From Ailanthus altissimus (lineage: Eukaryota > Streptophyta > Magnoliopsida > Sapindales > Simaroubaceae): DNA of 64,000 nucleotides. Shown one piece after another: positions 30,820 to 43,569 of this stretch. The DNA lies in assembly GCA_946807835.1 (NCBI GenBank), contig OX327699.1, positions 26,214,014 to 26,278,013 on the forward strand, in the 5' to 3' direction. The number at the start of each line of letters is the position of its first letter. The stretch's first letter is position 1. Position numbers and translations under genes: made by a program. The notes under the pieces were generated by a model, which searched no databases, was not told where the DNA came from, and was given only the letters and a program-made list of their open reading frames with translations.

Positions 30820-31835
30820 CATAAAATTTATATTATAAATTTAATGAACCTTTCATATTTTTACATTAGTAATAATATTGTCTACGTTTAAATTAAATTT
30901 TAATAATTTTACTCTTGAATTTTATTTAAAAAATATTATATTAAGATTAATTTTTTATAAATTTATGATCTTTTTTATTGTTAGTTAATGTGAAATATTT
31001 GTTCATTTTTTCTTTACAATCTTTCTCTCGAATAAATAACTATTAAACTTTCTTTTAAACGATATTTTATTTATCCATTATCAACAATCAGGTACTCATC
31101 TTTATTGCGCTAAAGGCGCGTGTCTTATGTGAAGCATTAGAGTACTACTTATTTTGAGAGTTCGCTCAATCAGATCAATTTCACATCATTGCATTAGTTA
31201 CACACACCTTACGTGAAACCCAAAGCACACCAACGTCTGTCTATAAAGTACAACCTGAAAACCAACTCTATCATGTCAACTTTGCATCACTATACTAACT
31301 GCACACACACCAACATTTGTCCATAGAGCAAAATCTGTGAGCTAACTCTATCAAGACCGCCTAAAAGCCAATTCTATCATGTCAATTTTGCATTATTGTG
31401 CTAGTTGCACACACACCAATGTTTGTCCATATAGCAAAATTTGTAAACTAACTCTATTAAGTCAATTTTACATCATTATGTTAGCGGCACATACTTTAAA
31501 AAAAGCCTGAATCACACCAACACTTGTCTATAGAACATAACCATGGAATCATTGCAAACAATAGGCATACCAAGCTCACCATCTTTACGCTCAGCATCGA
31601 GAACTTCCACCACATGATAATTATGAGGCATGACTCTGATATCAGTGTAAAGAATCCAACAAACCACAATATCTACATATTAGTTTAATATTGTCTACTT
31701 TAATCGTAAGTCCTTATAAATTTACTATTGTGTTCAACCCAAAATGCCTTATACGAATGAATATATAGTTAACGTCTTATAAACTCATAATCTTTCATAT
31801 TTTTAGTCAATATGGGATAATATCAATATTAAACA
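30820..31835 (-). mobile_element. Old, diverged relative of the TRIM-like element
   Basis: A 3' LTR-like block at about 31646-31835 (GTGTAAAGAATCCAACAAACC, then TATTGTCTACTTTAATCG, ending near TATTAAACA) aligns by eye with the LTRs at 16346-17723. The region before it holds the same internal markers in the same order: CTCTCGAATAAA, AAACGATATTTTAT, GGTACTCATCTTTATTGCG, CTTATGTGAAGC, CCTTACGTGAAACCC and GCATGACTCTGATATCA. A second, weaker LTR-like block lies at about 30820-31014. Substitutions are frequent, so this is a single old insertion of the same family with approximate ends. Confidence 0.65.
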
Positions 31836-31919
31836 TAAATTTTAACAAATGATTTATTATATTAGAGATTGCAGAGTTGCGTAACTTGCACATTAGTATA
31901 AATAAATTCGCAAATAATA

Positions 31920-32132
31920 TCACAAAACTTGCTCATACACTGTTTCTACATCTCCCACTACTAACACTGGAGTCCCTTTTGGAATCTCTTTGACTTTTCT
32001 GCCTATTGCCCACAATATGACAATGGCCACGAGATACAGACCTGCTGATGTAGAGGCATTGGCAACTCGAATGGTGGAATTATGTAATGAGGAGTTGATG
32101 GAAGGTGATCTGCTCAAAGCCAATGCCAGCAA
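31920..32132 (-). pseudogene. Unidentified open exon-like frame
   Basis: A 70-codon frame follows an acceptor-like TTAATTAG and ends in a stop. It has a short hydrophobic stretch (LYLVAIVILWAIG) and a tail KEIPKGTPVLVVGDVETVY. It has no ATG start (the first codon is TTG), no recognised family and no visible partner exon. It could be a decayed gene fragment or chance. Confidence 0.2.
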
Positions 32133-33566
32133 CTAATTAAGTCATCCATTGAAACAATGGAAAGAGGTTACATTCACAAGATCATAAGCAAAAACTACAA
32201 AATCAATGTGTCATTTGCATAAAAGAGTTTGAGGTAGGCATTGAAGCGAGTCAGTTGGCAGCATATTTATCATGGAGAATGTGTCACTTGATGGTTGGAG
32301 ACAAGTTACACATGCCCACTCTATCGCCTCATTATGTAATTTTTTCCGACGAGTCTTATTGCTTCTTAATAGTTATTTAAAGTGAGTTTGGTAGTGCTAT
32401 TTATAGTAATAATTTTTTTTTTTTGTTAAAAGCACTTATAGTATTTTTGATAAAAATTTAAAAGTATTTTTAAGATTGAAGTAATATTAAAGGTGCCTTT
32501 TTAAATAAAACACCTAGGTGAGTGATTTCTTCAATTAATACTTTATATTGCTTTCAGGGTAGCATTCGAAGATTTTTATGATATTTTTGTAATTTTTAAA
32601 TTATCTTATAAAATTTTAAAAATCATATGTTAAACCCTTATCTGATTCAAACTTAAATTCCGTGTAGTCTCTTTCTTTTCTCAACCATTTCAACCACCAT
32701 TTAACTATTATTTCTTTACTCAAATTTTTACGTTAAAATTAGTGATTCAACAATTATGTATATATATAAACTGAAATAAATACTAAATAAAAAATTAATA
32801 AAAAGTCTAATATGCAGAGGTAATATTTACATTGTTATTGTTCACGCAAAAATTTGTAAGTATTTTTTATTTTAACTTAATTGATTTTTTTAAGTGTGTT
32901 TCAGACTTACATGCAAAATTTTTTTTTCCAACTAGATTTAAGATTTTTTAGATCATGTAAACATTATAAAATCTTTTGTAACCTTTTGAAATAATTCAAT
33001 TATCTTAAGCATCAAAGATGTAGGATATAAAAAAAAATAAATAAGTTAAGTAGACATTAAGTGCTTGTGTGTACTATAATAGAACTATAGGGATGTCTTT
33101 ATTATTGTGTAAAAAAAAAAACATCAATAAATCTATTGAAATCTCGAGTTATTATTGTATTCTTATGTAAAATATCTTATAAAAAATAAAAATTATTAAA
33201 AGATTTTAAAATTATGGTGATTTAAAAGATATTAAGTGATTTGATTAATAAAAAAAATGAATTATAGATCCTCGTTAAATATTTTATTAAATTATGTATA
33301 TTTTGTGTCTTGTGATTTATTTTTATTAATTTATTAATATTTTTAATTATTTATAAATTAAATATTTGACACATGTATAAAGTTTATATAAAGTACAGGT
33401 CAAAATATTTTTTTAATAAAAGAGTATCAATATAAATGTTAATCTCATAGATATATTAGTGTTACGGCTGATCTCTAGCAATAAATTGATATCAGAATTG
33501 CAGTTTAGTTTATGCCAAAATAGTGTCAAATTGATAACATTACTCGATACCTCAATAATCTCTCCA

Positions 33567-33722
33567 TTCAACCATCGTTCGACCATCCTTACCACTGTCT
33601 GACCATCCTTCACCCACCGTCCATCCCTTTCAACCACCATTCTCTTTCTCTCTCATTCACTCTAATCCAATCGCCATTCAACCACCGTTCGACCATCCTT
33701 ACCACCGTTTGACCATCCTTCA
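33567..33722 (+). repeat. Two-copy tandem repeat, period about 109 bp
   Basis: ATTCAACCATCGTTCGACCA at about 33567 recurs as ATTCAACCACCGTTCGACCA at about 33676. Each is followed by ACCATCCTTACCAC and TGACCATCCTTCACC. Inside each unit the shorter motif GACCATCCTT itself repeats. Confidence 0.8.
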
Positions 33723-33797
33723 CCCTCTGATTGTAAGTGCTTTAATACTATTTCATTTTTTAAAGTTCAATTATTAAAGTTTTTACGTTCGATTGAT

Positions 33798-33822
33798 TTG
33801 TTGTTGTTGTTGTTGTTGTTGT
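33798..33822 (+). repeat. (TTG)n microsatellite
   Basis: Eight uninterrupted TTG units. Confidence 0.9.
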
Positions 33823-35595
33823 GTTGAATTTGAATTTAATACATGTAATTACTTATAATTTATTCTGGTTGTTTATTAATCTTGTTAATAATGCTTTATA
33901 CAATTATTTGTTGATGTTATTGTTGGTTGTTGATATGCATACAAGTTGTTTGTTGTAATGCCTAAGCAAAAATTTGTACTTAGGAAATAAGGTTAGAACA
34001 GTTAAATTTGTGAGTATTTGTATTAATTTTCACCTTTAGGAGGTACTAGTTTTTGCAAGAATGGTGTTGGACAATTCAAGAATGACATTCATGTCTATTT
34101 CTATAATTAGAGAATGGTTTTTGTTAATCTGGTCGCAAGAATGGTTGAGATTTATCTTGTTATGTTAAGAACTTATTCCTCTTTGCATTATAAAATGATA
34201 GTTTGTTATCTTCAATGACTGAATGCTAAACGAACACCATTAAGAGTTTTCTGTTGTTCTAACTAAAAGCTTTAAATGGGTGAAGGAATTAGTTAATGAT
34301 TATTACTAGCATTTTGCCTTTGTTTTTCAATTCTCAAACTAATGTCATCATGTGTATGTATAACATCACGAATCTCCATCAGGATAAGATGCAATTTTTG
34401 TGTATGTTTTAAAAGTGCATTTCTTGAGGCCTTCACTTCAATTACCCTAAAGAGATAGTCTCTGCTTGCAGAGTGTCAGGATGGTCTCCTTTGAAATTTC
34501 TTACTCTTCACCAAACCCAAATGTAGGAAGAAATAAAATGAGTACCTATACTGAATGGTTTCTGAGAATATTTTTATTTATATATTTCAAAACATAGCAA
34601 CTGACTTGAGTAAAGATACATGACATGGTTTTGCCATCGTTCAAAATGTAATTAGGTAAGCATTTAAAATAATTACCCTTGCTTTCTGATTTCTCTACCA
34701 CATTCTTTAATAGTTTGTCTCCTGAATTTTCAGCTTATGTAAACATAGCTATTGACTTGTAATTTCCACATTGTGACGTTCAGTTCATGTGATGGCAATT
34801 GTTTAACTTATTGTTATATGTTTAATTGAGCCATTATCTATGTTAAGCTTTCCACTTTTCTATTGTAAATGTCCGTACAATGTATAATGGAGAGAATTGA
34901 AATTGCCCAAATTTAAAAGCAGAAGTCTAACTTTGGGATACAATTACAACAACCTATCTTGAAACTTTGGCAGTTTTTTTCTCTTTTGGTTGGCAAATAT
35001 TTTTGTGATAGTCTTTAAAAGAAGATTTTGTTTTCTTTCCGGGGGAGCAGTTTCTTGTGTTTCTCTTCATGATGGTGAAATCCAACTAGGTGCTGTCAGG
35101 AAACCATAGGCATTATACTTTAAACGAGACATTTGTTTTCTAGAGAGCTCAAACAAAAATTCAGGGTATGCTTTGTATTTATTTATTATTATTTTTCCAC
35201 GAGGGCATAGAGTGAAGATTTTATATTTGTGTATTGTGTATAGATTATCTACTTCAAATGAAATGACTAATATTAAGATTTATATTTTGAATTGATTCAA
35301 TAATTAATGAGACTCTTCAAACAATTTGAATTTTAGTAATGTATTTGTATATTGAACTATGGAGTGAATATTGCATAAGACTATTCTTTCAGGCAATTTA
35401 TCCAGTTTTTATACCCCATTGGATATGGTTATTGAAATATTCAATGGTATTTTAAAGGGTATTTTATAAAACTTCAAAGTTGTTAATATTCAATGAGAAT
35501 ATTATTCTTTTGGTTTTCATTTTTATTGTATCTTTTATATATATATATATATATATCTCAAAATGGATATTGATATTGCATATTTATATTACAGA

Positions 35596-36300
35596 TATGA
35601 GTTATAACAATGGTGATAGTACAGACTTGTCTAGTGATGAAAGTGATAATAAATTCTATCAAGTAGTGGTTATATAATGTGTGGCAGTTGTTTCTTAATA
35701 GTTTTAAGTATGTGGATAAAAAATCTTTTAAGACTTTTACTTATACTTAACATAAATGAGTAAATAATATTTTAAAGGGTCATTATGAAAGGAATATAAA
35801 ATAATTTAGAATGGAATAATATGTGTTGGAATAATTGTTAACAACACTTACCAACTACTATGGTTTAAGTAAATATTCAAGTATCCAATTAGAAGAGGTA
35901 CTAAAAATGTTTCTTTATCATTTTAAGTTATGAGTTATGTGATAGGATAATATAAGAGAGATTTCAACACTATGATAGAATTGTGTCTAGATGATTTGAA
36001 TAGTTTTAAATTTTGTATCTAAATATCATAAAATTAAGTGATCTAAAATTTAAAAGTACATTTAATAAGATTAAAGATGATAATTGATATTGGCCTTATT
36101 TTAAATATTGTATTGGAGTAATTGAAAAAACTCAATACCAGATGTTGTCCCCAAGATAAACAAGTACCATATATTAATATTTTAACAAAAAGAACACATA
36201 AATTAAATTGTCAATTTCTCTTATCATATTGAATTCGATCATTCCGATTTCAGGTTAGGGGATTATTTTATAATAATGAACAAAACCATGTCTATTCTTA
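35596..36300 (+). pseudogene. Decayed PIF/Harbinger transposase fragment
   Basis: Conceptual reading with stops and frameshifts gives an opening SSDESDNKFYQ (from about 35620). MFLYHF follows near 35907, then RFQHYDRIVSR (about 35972), then NIIKLSDLKFKSTFNKIKDD and YWPYFKYCIGVI (about 36089-36125), and further on VPKINKY. Plant Harbinger nucleases have the same order: MFLYxL, RFQHSGETVSR, then a segment ending RYWPFFKDCIGAIDGTH. At least five in-frame stops lie between these blocks and the DGTH residues are already lost, so the fragment cannot encode an enzyme. Confidence 0.7.
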
Positions 36301-38518
36301 AGAAAGCATAAGAGCTGAAGGCTATCATATTGAAATTTTAAAATCACATTCTTAACCCGTATTTCCTTTAAAACCATCGGCTTCAATTCGTTCAATAGAG
36401 TAAATGAGAATCCCAAGCTAATTTTAATTTGTAAAAGTTTCGTCGTCCAAGTCATATTTTAAGTTAATGTCTAAGACCTTGCATGTGGGTTTAGTACAAT
36501 GAAAATTATACATACCTAATGTTTTACTATTTTCATTGACAACTTTCCCTCAGTAAAATTATCAAGATCTTAAAATTTGAGTAAAAGTTTAGATCCACCT
36601 AAACGATACTCGAAGAACATTAAGTTAAAATATGAGGTGATTGATGCTTCATCAGAAAGTGATCATGAAAATAAGGTTTTCTGTGTAATTCTAATCAATG
36701 TTAAGTTTATAAGCAAATATATAAGCATTTGATTTGATATTTTTTACATGTCAAAACTTTTGGAATTATTATTCCAAAAATATTAGAGTCGTCTGCTATG
36801 CTCTTATATTTTATAATAACGAGTTCCGTTTTGTATGATCTCATATAAAATAAAAGATTTTTTTTTTATAAATGTTTAGTTTATGTATTTAAAGAGAAAA
36901 GGGATTTACAAAGAATCCTCGTTCCCAAATTTGAGAGATTTGTTTTTTCTTTTTTAAATTAAAATCACGGTATAAGGACATTAATTTTTTCTATTCCCTT
37001 CTCTCAAATTTGCAAAAGAAAAAAGAAAAAAATAGTACAAATCAGAGCCTTGCTCAGATGTGTACCCTTGTTGATTAGACTTTAGCAATGATCTTCGTTG
37101 AAACATCTAAAATCCAAATTTTAGTGTAAGATTATAATTTTACAAATTTATTAAGCTGCTATAATTTTATATTTGTAAATTTATGTCACTATTTTTTTTT
37201 TTTTAACTTTTACATTTGATCTCTTGCGGAGGTTTGTGGGAGTTAGAAAGTGAATTTCTTCATCAAATATGGTAATAGCGGTATCTGTTTTTTAATGATG
37301 GTTTTGTTATTTGTTTATTTATGTTTTATTTTAATATTTATTGAGTATTTTAATTTAATATTTATTTTAAATTTTGTATTTTTTTTATATTATGCACTTA
37401 GATCTATATTTGAAATTAGTGTTTTCCTAGTTTTAATGTTTTTTAAAGTTATTATTTTTATTTTGAGATATACGTATGCTTTATGACAAAGTAAAATAAG
37501 TTTAATTAGAATTTATTTTATTGTAGTAATTAATTATTTGTGTCGTCATTTTAATGATTTACTTGATATAATTTTAATTAAAAAAGTCAATTATTAAAAT
37601 AAAGAATTAATAAAAAAAAACAGATATAGTGTGCTTGAATTATGTACAAGTATATGTGTAGTATTCTTTATATGAATTTATGTGCACAAAAAATTTTTTG
37701 TGCTTCAACAAAATTAAAGTAATAAATTTGATTACGATAAAAATAAATACTTATAGTTAAAAATGTATTAACTCTGTATCAATTTATTTTATTAATAAAA
37801 ATTTTTTTTTGTTAAAAAAGAAAATCATAATTTAAAATTTTGTAACTTTGACTCTTATTTTCAACGAAACAAACTCGGACTAAAAAAGACAACAATAATA
37901 TTTTGATATTTATGACAACCAATTTTTGGATAAAATATCTACTAAATATTTAAAATAGTTAATAAATCAGTTCTAAAAAATATACTTGTAATACTTCAAC
38001 TTATTTTTTTAAAAAAATATTATATACTTGTAATTGTAAAACTTTTTTTTGACTTAGGAGCGGAAATTCGAACTTGGCTACCAGCAGGCCATTATCTTAA
38101 AATTTTACAATTAACTTATCTTTTATTTAGAAATAAATTTAATTTTAATTTTATATTCTTATAAAATTCAAAAATGAAATATTTTAAAACTAAAAGGTAA
38201 TTTCATTCAAATAAAATAATATTATTTTATTTTCATTGCTTATTTCGTATTTAAATCAAATACATTATTTTAAATAGCTCAAGTACTCTGATAAATGTTT
38301 TTGAGTCATTAATGTTAAAGACTTATTGACACAAACGGAAAAATATGTCCTTTCTTGATTAAAATAAAACATAAGGGACCTGCGTGTTATTACTCCGAAG
38401 CTAAATTCACAATAGCAGCCCAAATCCCCTTTAAAATCCGACGGTGGCTGAACTCATCTGGTTTCTTTTTATTACTTTTCACTATTGGCTTCGTCTCATT
38501 TCGTCTAACAGAAGCAGA
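36301..38518. other. AT-rich spacer upstream of tRNase Z
   Basis: No gene supported. Long T and A runs. AAATTCGAACTTGGCTACC near 38068 vaguely recalls a tRNA T-arm but has no partner structure. The last 100-150 bases should contain the tRNase Z promoter and leader. Confidence 0.5.
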
Positions 38519-41278
38519 ATGGCTACGAAAACCAAAATCTCGAGCTCAACGGAGGAAAAAAACGAGCCAAAGGATATAGTTTCAAGCAGAAACAAAAAAG
38601 ACAAGAATGGAATGTGTATAGAGGGGCACAGAGTAGAGGGATTGTCAATAGCAGGACACGAAACTTGCATAATTTTCCCGGCTCTGGATTTAGCATTCGA
38701 TATTGGACGATGCCCAGAACGAGCAATCTCTCAAGATTTCCTCCTTATCTCACACGCCCATATGGATCACATTGTCAGTTATCTCTCTCTCTTCTTTTCG
38801 TTTATTCGTATTGTTGCTAGTTGTTCAGTTATTGTACGTAATTTTTTTTTGTGTGTTTTTGTTTGCTCTGTGGAGGATTTAATATAAATATAAATATAAA
38901 TATGCATAGCGTATTTGAATGGTTGAAGGCTTCTGTTGTTGATGTGGGCAACTTTGAATGGAATGTTTTAATTAATTGGCAGATTGATTAAAGTAGTTGA
39001 AATTTTGATTAGCTTTAAGATAGTACAAGAACAGAGTGTTGCGTACCAAAAATATATTTTGTTGTGGTATTAATTGATATTCTCACTACTTTTTTGGTTC
39101 ATTATCTCTTTTAAGTCTTGTTTATGTTATAGAAGAATATGAATATATATATATATATTGAATGTTCGTCTTTCTGGATTGCTTGTAATTTTAAGTTAAT
39201 ATATTAGGGAGGATTGCCCATGTATGTTGCAACCAGAGGCCTATATCGTATGAAGCCTCCGACCATTATTGTTCCACGTTCTGTAAAAGAAGATGTGGAG
39301 CAACTCTTTGAGGTTCATAGAAGAATGGATAAATCTGAGCTGAAGCATAATCTGGTTGGCTTGGATGTGGGTAATGTTCAACTTTCATTCAACTTATGTC
39401 CTCACAATGAAAATATATGATGTCACTTCTTGTGGCACATTCTTTCTTATCCTTAATTTAATACAAGTTATATCTGCAGGAGAGGAGTTTTGTTTGAGAA
39501 GGGACCTTATAGTAAAAGCTTTTAAAACTTACCATGTTATACCAAGCCAGGTAAACCTCATTCTGTTTTCAAATTTTGTCTTTTGGTTTCCTCTGATCTT
39601 ATTTATGCGTTGAATTAAGATCTACTTAGAGTTGTATTATGCTACTGACATGCATTGGGCCTGACATATTGCAGGGTTATGTAGTTTACTCTGTGAAGCA
39701 GAAACTTAAGCAAGAGTACCTTGGCCTTCCTGGGGATGAGATTAAGAAATTGAAGTTGTCAGGCACGGAGGTCTTTCTTCACAATCATAATAGTGAACTT
39801 TTTTGTACATATATTATATCTGCATTTATTTATTCTCACGGTTTCCATTCCTGTGCACCTGCACTCATTTGAAGCCTTTTTTTTTTAATAATTTATTTCT
39901 TCTTACCTTTTTTATGTTTTGACGACTGTTATTATTGTTGTATACCTTATACAACATGATTGTCCTGTTAATTAATCTGATATAGAAGATCAGTTCAATC
40001 TTGAAAGGGGCATGACATTGGTTTTCTAAATCTTTACTTTTGGTGATCACGAGTGAGATTGTCAAGATGATGTTAGAATTAACCCCTAGCTTTTGGGCTT
40101 TTGGACTAAATTTTACACTTCTTTTTATTACTTCGTCATCCTTGGTACTTTTACTGGTTGTGGTTGTTTCATTCTGTGTCCCATCATCTTTTACTTTTCA
40201 TTTTATTGCTTGTTCATGACAAGGTTGAGTTTTCTTATGGACAGATTACATATACTTTGAGAACACCTGAAGTTGCTTTTACGGGAGACACAATGTCCGA
40301 TTTTATCATTGATGAAGCTAATATTGATGTTTTGAGGGCAAGAATTCTAGTTATGGAGGTGCAAACTCATTCTGTTTGAAACTGCAATTTTTAAGAAAAT
40401 TTGTTATGTTGGTTTTCTATATTGAATGCCAAAATCAAATCTCAATATATGTTTGGTTGACATATTATTTCTTTCTTATTGTCTTCTCATACAGAGCACT
40501 TATGTTGATGACTCGGCAACAGTTGAGCAGGCGAGAGATTATGGACACACTCATCTGTTTGAGGTATTGTCCCTCATAATTCCAATAAACCACCTTATCT
40601 TGCTTGAGTTAGTTTATGCGCATTCATAACTCTTTGACCTTTTTTTTTGGTTGATGAACTTCCAGATAGTTAATTATGCAGAAAAGTTTGAGAACAAAGC
40701 AATTCTTCTGATTCACTTTTCTGCTCGTCATAAATTAGAGGTAAGTTTTTGGCAGTCTTCTTTGTTCGTTCCTGTGTTTATAATAACGTTACAATTTGAA
40801 AACCTGGGATCATAAGTAGAAGATGATTATAAACGGATTCCATGAGACATTTCACCTATGATTCTGTGATCAGATGTGTACCTCTTTAGCAATGGTGTGG
40901 TTCAGTAGTTAACCTTAAGCTTCTAAATTTACTAGCTAACATGTCCTATTCATGACTCAAAGTATTAGCATTGCCTCATCAAGTTATATTAAATCCACAG
41001 ATGTTGATATTGTAATTAGCCCCCTCCTATATGCAAGCTTTTATTGCATTTTTAAGGACCATGACAATGTGATATTGAGCCTTTTGGAATGCTTTTAGAC
41101 TCAAGGGTTTGATATGCTATAGTTCCAGATTTTCTTTGCAATTCTTCCCAACTCTGTACAGGTCTTTCTGTGACTAAGTTGTTAATGTGCACTGGTTTAT
41201 CAGGAGATACAAAGAGCTGTAGAGGGCATACCTCCACCTTTGGCTGGCCGAGTTTTTGCTCTCACCGAAGGTTTCTAA
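38519..41278 (+). CDS. TRZ1: Short-form tRNase Z (tRNA 3' endonuclease)
   Basis: Eight exons (38519-38773, 39208-39370, 39480-39550, 39675-39770, 40245-40358, 40495-40563, 40666-40740, 41204-41278) give 305 residues. The enzyme removes the 3' trailer of precursor tRNAs so that CCA can be added. It has the metallo-beta-lactamase fold: HAHMDH (79-84), the TYHVIPSQGYVVYS strand, GDT (Asp at about 210), ARDYGHTH (about 246-253) and LLIHFSARH (His at about 273), which supply the zinc ligands. Arabidopsis TRZ1 is collinear from EGHRVEGLSIAGHETCIIFP on and is about 280 residues, so this protein has roughly 25 extra Lys/Ser-rich residues at its start. No clear organelle signal is seen, consistent with the cytosolic member, but localisation is inferred. 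The first in-frame ATG was used. The exon 4 donor (GAG|GTCTTT) is weak. Confidence 0.95.
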
Positions 41279-42375
41279 CTAGAAGTGGGGTTCAGAATTG
41301 AAGTTCCTGTTAGTGTTTTGCATCATAGTTAGCCATCATAGCTGCTGCTTTGTTTTCGCCTGTTGTAACTTAAAACTGTTGCTGTAAACTATAATGGGAA
41401 GAGAAATCAAATAGCAGTAGTTGGTAGGTTAGTCTAGTTCTTGCACCATTCAGATGATTAGATACAAGAGCATATGTTGGGGAAGCCAATAAGCTATTAT
41501 TTGAAGTGAAAATAGTTTATTTTCACCAGAATGGTAATATATTTTGAAAGAGTGAATCTCATGCAAGGCGCCAAGGCCTCAAAAGTCATAAAGCTTCAGT
41601 GTGTGGCTACGCCTTGGCCCTCGCCAATGACAAAAATGAAGAAACATGTCCAAGACTATTGATTACAGGGCATTCCCTGATGATGAAGTAAAAAAAGCAT
41701 TATAAATTAAATAAATTTGAGCTATGATACTGTAAAGTATGATCATCAGAGGCACAAGTTGGTCGAGTAAAATTCAAGGGCCTGTAAAATTGGGGGTATG
41801 CTTCTCCAGCACGCGCTGAGAAACGAAATCTAATTACAAACTCGCTGTATCTAATAATTCAAAATGATTTGGTATATTGAGAAAAAACTCCTCGAGCCAC
41901 ACCATCAGAAAGGCGTAATTTCACAAATTCGCGGTTTTCAGAGTTTAAGGCAAGTGGTAGAAGGGGTTTGCCAGGCTGCACTGAACTGATAATTGCTGCA
42001 AATTGCAGCTTTTAGATATTTTCCCCCCTTCCTCCTTTTATTCTTTATTTTTTTTAATTTTATATACCGAGCAGTAATGGCTGTAAATGATTATTTATCA
42101 CTCAATGTTGCGGTCGTGAGTTTACAAAAACTTATAGGAATTCATTGCAGTCATTTCAGCTAATAGCTTGCCATTTCGACAAATACAGTAAAGTAAAGAA
42201 AAAGATTGTATGCATCTACTAATCAAAAGATATCAATCAAAATCACTTAAAGCAGAAAATTTAAATTGCTTGAATTGATTCCAAAGCAAATCTGGATTAC
42301 AACGGTAATATATGAAATTTGGCAAAAAAATTTAACAGCAATATTAAGAATGCCAATCCTACATCAAGACAGCTC
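41279..42375. other. Convergent 3' region between tRNase Z and the 397-residue gene
   Basis: Contains the two 3' UTRs. Near 41565 there is a GCGCCAAGGCCTC ... CTACGCCTTGGCCC pair that could form an imperfect hairpin. No coding sequence was seen. Confidence 0.5.
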
Positions 42376-43569
42376 CTAATTCTGCACGCCTTCATCATCA
42401 ACTCCAAAATTCTTAACTATGTTGGCTATGCAACAACAATGTTTCACTTCTAAGGCTAGAGTAGTAACTGCTCCCTCCAGAGATCTCAGCTCCTCCTGAA
42501 GTTCTGGGTGCAGCACCAGTGAAGAGAAGTTCTCATCAAGCACCAACCCAAGACATTTCATGACAACTTCAAGCTTAGGAACCCAATCACAAGCATCCAA
42601 GCCCAAGATATATGATGCTTCAGGACATGGACCAGCCTGGGGAAATCTCTCAAACTTCTTCAACCATTTCCCCAAGTACCGAATCAAACTCACCATCTCT
42701 TTACCATTCAACTTGGTAACCGCGGATGAAAGTGTCACCTCATCAATGTTAGATGATGCCAATAAATAATGCAAACAAAGTTCAGAAACTGAATATCCAT
42801 CATGTGCAACCATCAGCAGAATCGCAGCTTCCTTTGCCACACGTGATTTCTTCCTTGAGAGATTGTCATCACCTGCCTTCTCAATAGCTAGAGAGGCTTG
42901 GCTCTCCCACTCCTTCCTCACACTTGCCATGCTACAATAAGCATCTTTATGTGGACAAAGAAAATACTTCAAAATGCAAAGTAACTCAGATGATCCAAGA
43001 TCTGGAGCAACCTTAACACAAAGACAAAGCAAGTCTGACCTCTTCTCCATCGCAAGTCTCATAACTAAACTTGAGTAAAAGGAATGATCAACAAGCCTGT
43101 AAACTATCAAAGTCTCAACCAACTCCCAAATTTTCAAACTAACACATGCTTCCAAAACCAAACAGGCTACATCTCGACCCATCAAGAACCCAGCCTTCTC
43201 AATTAAAACCTGACTATATCCATTATCAGATGCATTAACTCCTATCGAAATCCCAACTTGCTCACTGATTTTCTCAAGAAATGGATTCAAAATCCCAATA
43301 AATTCATCCTTATGAAAACTATTAGTATCTTTAAGTTTCCGCTTTAGCTTCACGTGGAATTTCTTCCCTGAGTCAATAAGTTGGGTATCAGTTTCAGAGA
43401 TTTTCCAGCCAGAAACTGGGTTTACAAGCAATGCAGCATTCGGGTTCTCAACTTCTGACTTCAAGTTAAAGAAAATGTCATTTGGGTTGAGTATGATCGG
43501 GTGGTCTAGTTGGGAACCTTGTGGTTCTTGATTGGTTGAGGCCTTTGTTATCACTTCCAGCAACGTCAT
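42376..43569 (-). CDS. Plant protein of unknown function, 397 residues, mostly helical
   Basis: A single coding exon runs from the ATG at 43569 (MTLLEVITKAS) to a stop at 42378-42376. I do not recognise a named domain. Visible features: a basic cluster KKFHVKLKRKLKD (about 70-82), then long runs of alternating hydrophobic and polar residues typical of a helical repeat or bundle (LIEKAGFLMGRDVACLVLEA, LVETLIVYRLVDHSFYSSL), a KKSR patch near 240, and a Cys/Leu-rich C-terminus (VKHCCCIANIVKNFG). The length, even codon use and lack of stops argue for a real gene. The frame continues 13 codons upstream without an ATG, and a splice acceptor lies there, so the leader is probably spliced (intron about 43596-44413). 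It has no signal peptide or membrane span. Function cannot be inferred from context; the neighbours are unrelated. Confidence 0.75.
   Translation of the reverse strand: MTLLEVITKASTNQEPQGSQLDHPIILNPNDIFFNLKSEVENPNAALLVNPVSGWKISETDTQLIDSGKKFHVKLKRKLKDTNSFHKDEFIGILNPFLEKISEQVGISIGVNASDNGYSQVLIEKAGFLMGRDVACLVLEACVSLKIWELVETLIVYRLVDHSFYSSLVMRLAMEKRSDLLCLCVKVAPDLGSSELLCILKYFLCPHKDAYCSMASVRKEWESQASLAIEKAGDDNLSRKKSRVAKEAAILLMVAHDGYSVSELCLHYLLASSNIDEVTLSSAVTKLNGKEMVSLIRYLGKWLKKFERFPQAGPCPEASYILGLDACDWVPKLEVVMKCLGLVLDENFSSLVLHPELQEELRSLEGAVTTLALEVKHCCCIANIVKNFGVDDEGVQN

Larger units (their letters stand above)
32133..35595. other. AT-rich spacer with simple repeats
   Basis: No gene supported. Holds the two-copy CGACCATCC-rich repeat at 33567-33722, a (TTG)n tract at about 33798-33822 and a TA run at about 35538-35557. 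Parts near 33730-35590 may be non-coding remains of the transposon that carries the transposase fragment downstream, but I could not find terminal repeats. Confidence 0.5.

Noticed and set aside
38055..38095. SINE or tRNA remnant around AAATTCGAACTTGG
   Set aside because: Only a partial B-box match with no A box, stem or flanking duplication.
38444..38518. In-frame N-terminal extension of tRNase Z
   Set aside because: The 25 upstream codons contain no ATG (the frame opens at GTG) and encode a hydrophobic stretch absent from the family.
41540..41640. Hairpin of GCGCCAAGGCC / GCCTTGGCCC in the tRNase Z 3' region
   Set aside because: Arms are short and imperfect. I saw no terminator or miRNA features, and the word is common in plant repeats.
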